DNA of 6,096 nt from Bordetella parapertussis (lineage in GTDB: Bacteria; Pseudomonadota; Gammaproteobacteria; Burkholderiales; Burkholderiaceae_B): NCBI GenBank assembly GCA_945868195.1, contig CAMBLP010000123.1:1-6096 (forward strand), read 5' to 3'. Every line of letters starts with the position of its first letter. Within the stretch, counting starts at the first letter, position 1. The translations under genes and the position numbers were made by a program. Shown in pieces: positions 5,150 to 6,096 of the stretch. Under the pieces are notes generated by a model that saw nothing but the letters and a program-made list of their open reading frames with translations, was not told where the DNA came from and did not search any database.

Positions 5150-5186
5150 AAAAAGACCGCCCAACGTTATTTTGGGCGGTCTTTTT
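5150..5186. terminator. strong bidirectional intrinsic terminator between phaP and pyrD
   Basis: AAAAAGACCGCCCAA (5150-5164) and TTGGGCGGTCTTTTT (5172-5186) form a perfect 15-bp stem with the 7-base loop CGTTATT. The stem has a GC-rich core. It ends in a five-base T run on the plus strand and a seven-base T run on the minus strand (A run 5148-5154). It can therefore end both the rightward phaP and the leftward pyrD transcripts. Confidence 0.92.
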
Positions 5187-5223
5187 GTTTGATGGGCTTA
5201 GAGTTATAGGATGGACCGGAGTC

Positions 5224-6096
5224 TTAACGACGTTGGCGAGCAATTTCTTTCGCGCATTCGCCGACCAGGCTTGGGCCACGGTAAATCAGTCCTGTGTAGA
5301 GCTGAACGGCATTGGCACCCGCCGCCATTTTTTCAGCGGCATGCTTGCCAGACATGATGCCACCGACGCCGATGATGGCGAAATCAGATCCCAGTTTGGC
5401 ACGCAGGCGAGCAATGACTTCGAGAGATCGGGCGTGCAAGGGGGCGCCAGACAGGCCACCCGCTTCTTCGGCGTGTTTTTGTCCTTGCACCGCCTCACGC
5501 GCCAGTGTAGTGTTTGTCGCGATGACCCCATCGATACCGTGACGTGGCAGGACCTCAGCGATGATGTCTATTTGTTCTTCGGTCAGATCGGGCGCGATTT
5601 TGACGGCGAGCGGAACCCGCTTTTGATGTTGCTCGGCAAGGGCCAAGCGCCGCGTCGCGAGCTGGGATAGCAACTGATCAAGTTCGTGCTCGCCTTGCAA
5701 AGCACGCAGATTTTTGGTGTTGGGCGAGGAAATATTGACTGTGATGTAGTCGGCATGTGGGTAAACACCCGACAAGCCAATCAGGTAGTCGTCTGCGGCT
5801 TGTTCAATCGGGGTATCGGCATTTTTACCAATATTGAGACCGATGATGCCACCACGACTCCGCCAAGTGCTGCGCTGAACGTTCGCTAAAAATGCCTCGA
5901 GCCCTTGATTATTAAAGCCAAGCCGGTTGATCAGCGCCTCGGACTCCGGCAGTCTAAACATGCGCGGTTTTGGATTGCCAGGTTGGGCGCGTGGTGTCAC
6001 GGTTCCGACCTCGATAAAGCCAAACCCGAGGTTACCCATCGCATCGATATGTGCGCCATTTTTATCAAGACCTGCTGCTAAACCAACAGGATTTTG
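5224..6096 (-). CDS. pyrD: dihydroorotate dehydrogenase (quinone), class 2, N-terminus outside window
   Basis: This FMN enzyme oxidises dihydroorotate to orotate in de novo pyrimidine synthesis, passing electrons to membrane ubiquinone. The frame is open to the right edge, with 290 codons visible. The first visible residues are [14 protein letters not shown], which belong to the FMN-binding start of the barrel. The N-terminal membrane-associating helices of about 50 residues typical of class 2 lie outside. Numbering from the internal Met at 6039, motifs are [20 protein letters not shown] (10-29), INRLGFNN (37-44), GLNIGKN (67-73), NISSPNT (102-108, with Ser105 at the position of the class 2 catalytic Ser175 in E. 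coli), VKIAPDL (146-152), IATNTT (173-178), GGLSGAPL (194-201), GVGGI (224-228) and [11 protein letters not shown] (246-256). All expected catalytic and FMN-contact motifs are intact. The Met at 6039 is internal, not the start. Confidence 0.96.
   Translation of the reverse strand, partial: QNPVGLAAGLDKNGAHIDAMGNLGFGFIEVGTVTPRAQPGNPKPRMFRLPESEALINRLGFNNQGLEAFLANVQRSTWRSRGGIIGLNIGKNADTPIEQAADDYLIGLSGVYPHADYITVNISSPNTKNLRALQGEHELDQLLSQLATRRLALAEQHQKRVPLAVKIAPDLTEEQIDIIAEVLPRHGIDGVIATNTTLAREAVQGQKHAEEAGGLSGAPLHARSLEVIARLRAKLGSDFAIIGVGGIMSGKHAAEKMAAGANAVQLYTGLIYRGPSLVGECAKEIARQRR

Noticed and set aside
5185..5670. Open frame of 161 codons on the plus strand inside pyrD
   Set aside because: It is antisense to a fully conserved pyrD reading frame, has no ribosome-binding site, and starts inside the terminator region. 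It is a mirror of coding sequence.

Overview
The window looks like ordinary chromosomal DNA from a betaproteobacterium, most likely of the order Burkholderiales (possibly Alcaligenaceae-like). This rests on the RhlE-type helicase with its Gly/Arg-rich tail, the pairing of an EI24 membrane protein with a CinA-like protein, and a TIGR01841-type phasin. Base composition is moderate, roughly half G+C by eye. The assignment comes from protein character, not from any search.

Layout: (1) 1-1226, +, the 3' part of a DEAD-box RNA helicase (rhlE), cut by the left edge. (2) 1249-1635, -, a small thioredoxin-fold protein converging on rhlE, with a recognisable promoter. (3) 1729-2544, +, an EI24/CysZ-type polytopic membrane protein, transcribed divergently from the thioredoxin gene. 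(4) 2631-3443, +, a stand-alone CinA N-terminal (MoCF-biosynthesis fold) protein. (5) 3500-4354, +, an IclR-family regulator. (6) 4535-5110, +, a phasin (phaP) with its own strong promoter and a leader of about 108 nt. (7) 5224-6096, -, class 2 dihydroorotate dehydrogenase (pyrD), missing its N-terminus at the right edge. A strong terminator that can work in both directions separates the convergent phaP and pyrD genes. Apart from the 180-bp phaP upstream region, the gaps are short (22 to 113 bp).

The genes do not form one pathway: RNA remodelling, redox, membrane, pyrimidine and polyhydroxyalkanoate (PHA) granule functions sit side by side. The part most worth attention is the phaP control region (4355-4534). 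It holds a near-consensus TTGACA-N16-TACAAT promoter. A 25-bp near-perfect palindrome touches the upstream side of the -35, and a related 13-bp element lies at the predicted start of transcription. A hairpin in the leader competes on paper with the ribosome-binding site for the same CTCC. A similar TGC-N3-GCA palindrome lies between the putative -10 and the start codon of the neighbouring IclR gene. This suggests either PhaR-type control of phaP or shared control involving the IclR protein. I saw no transposon, CRISPR array, tRNA/rRNA or clearly novel multi-gene system.
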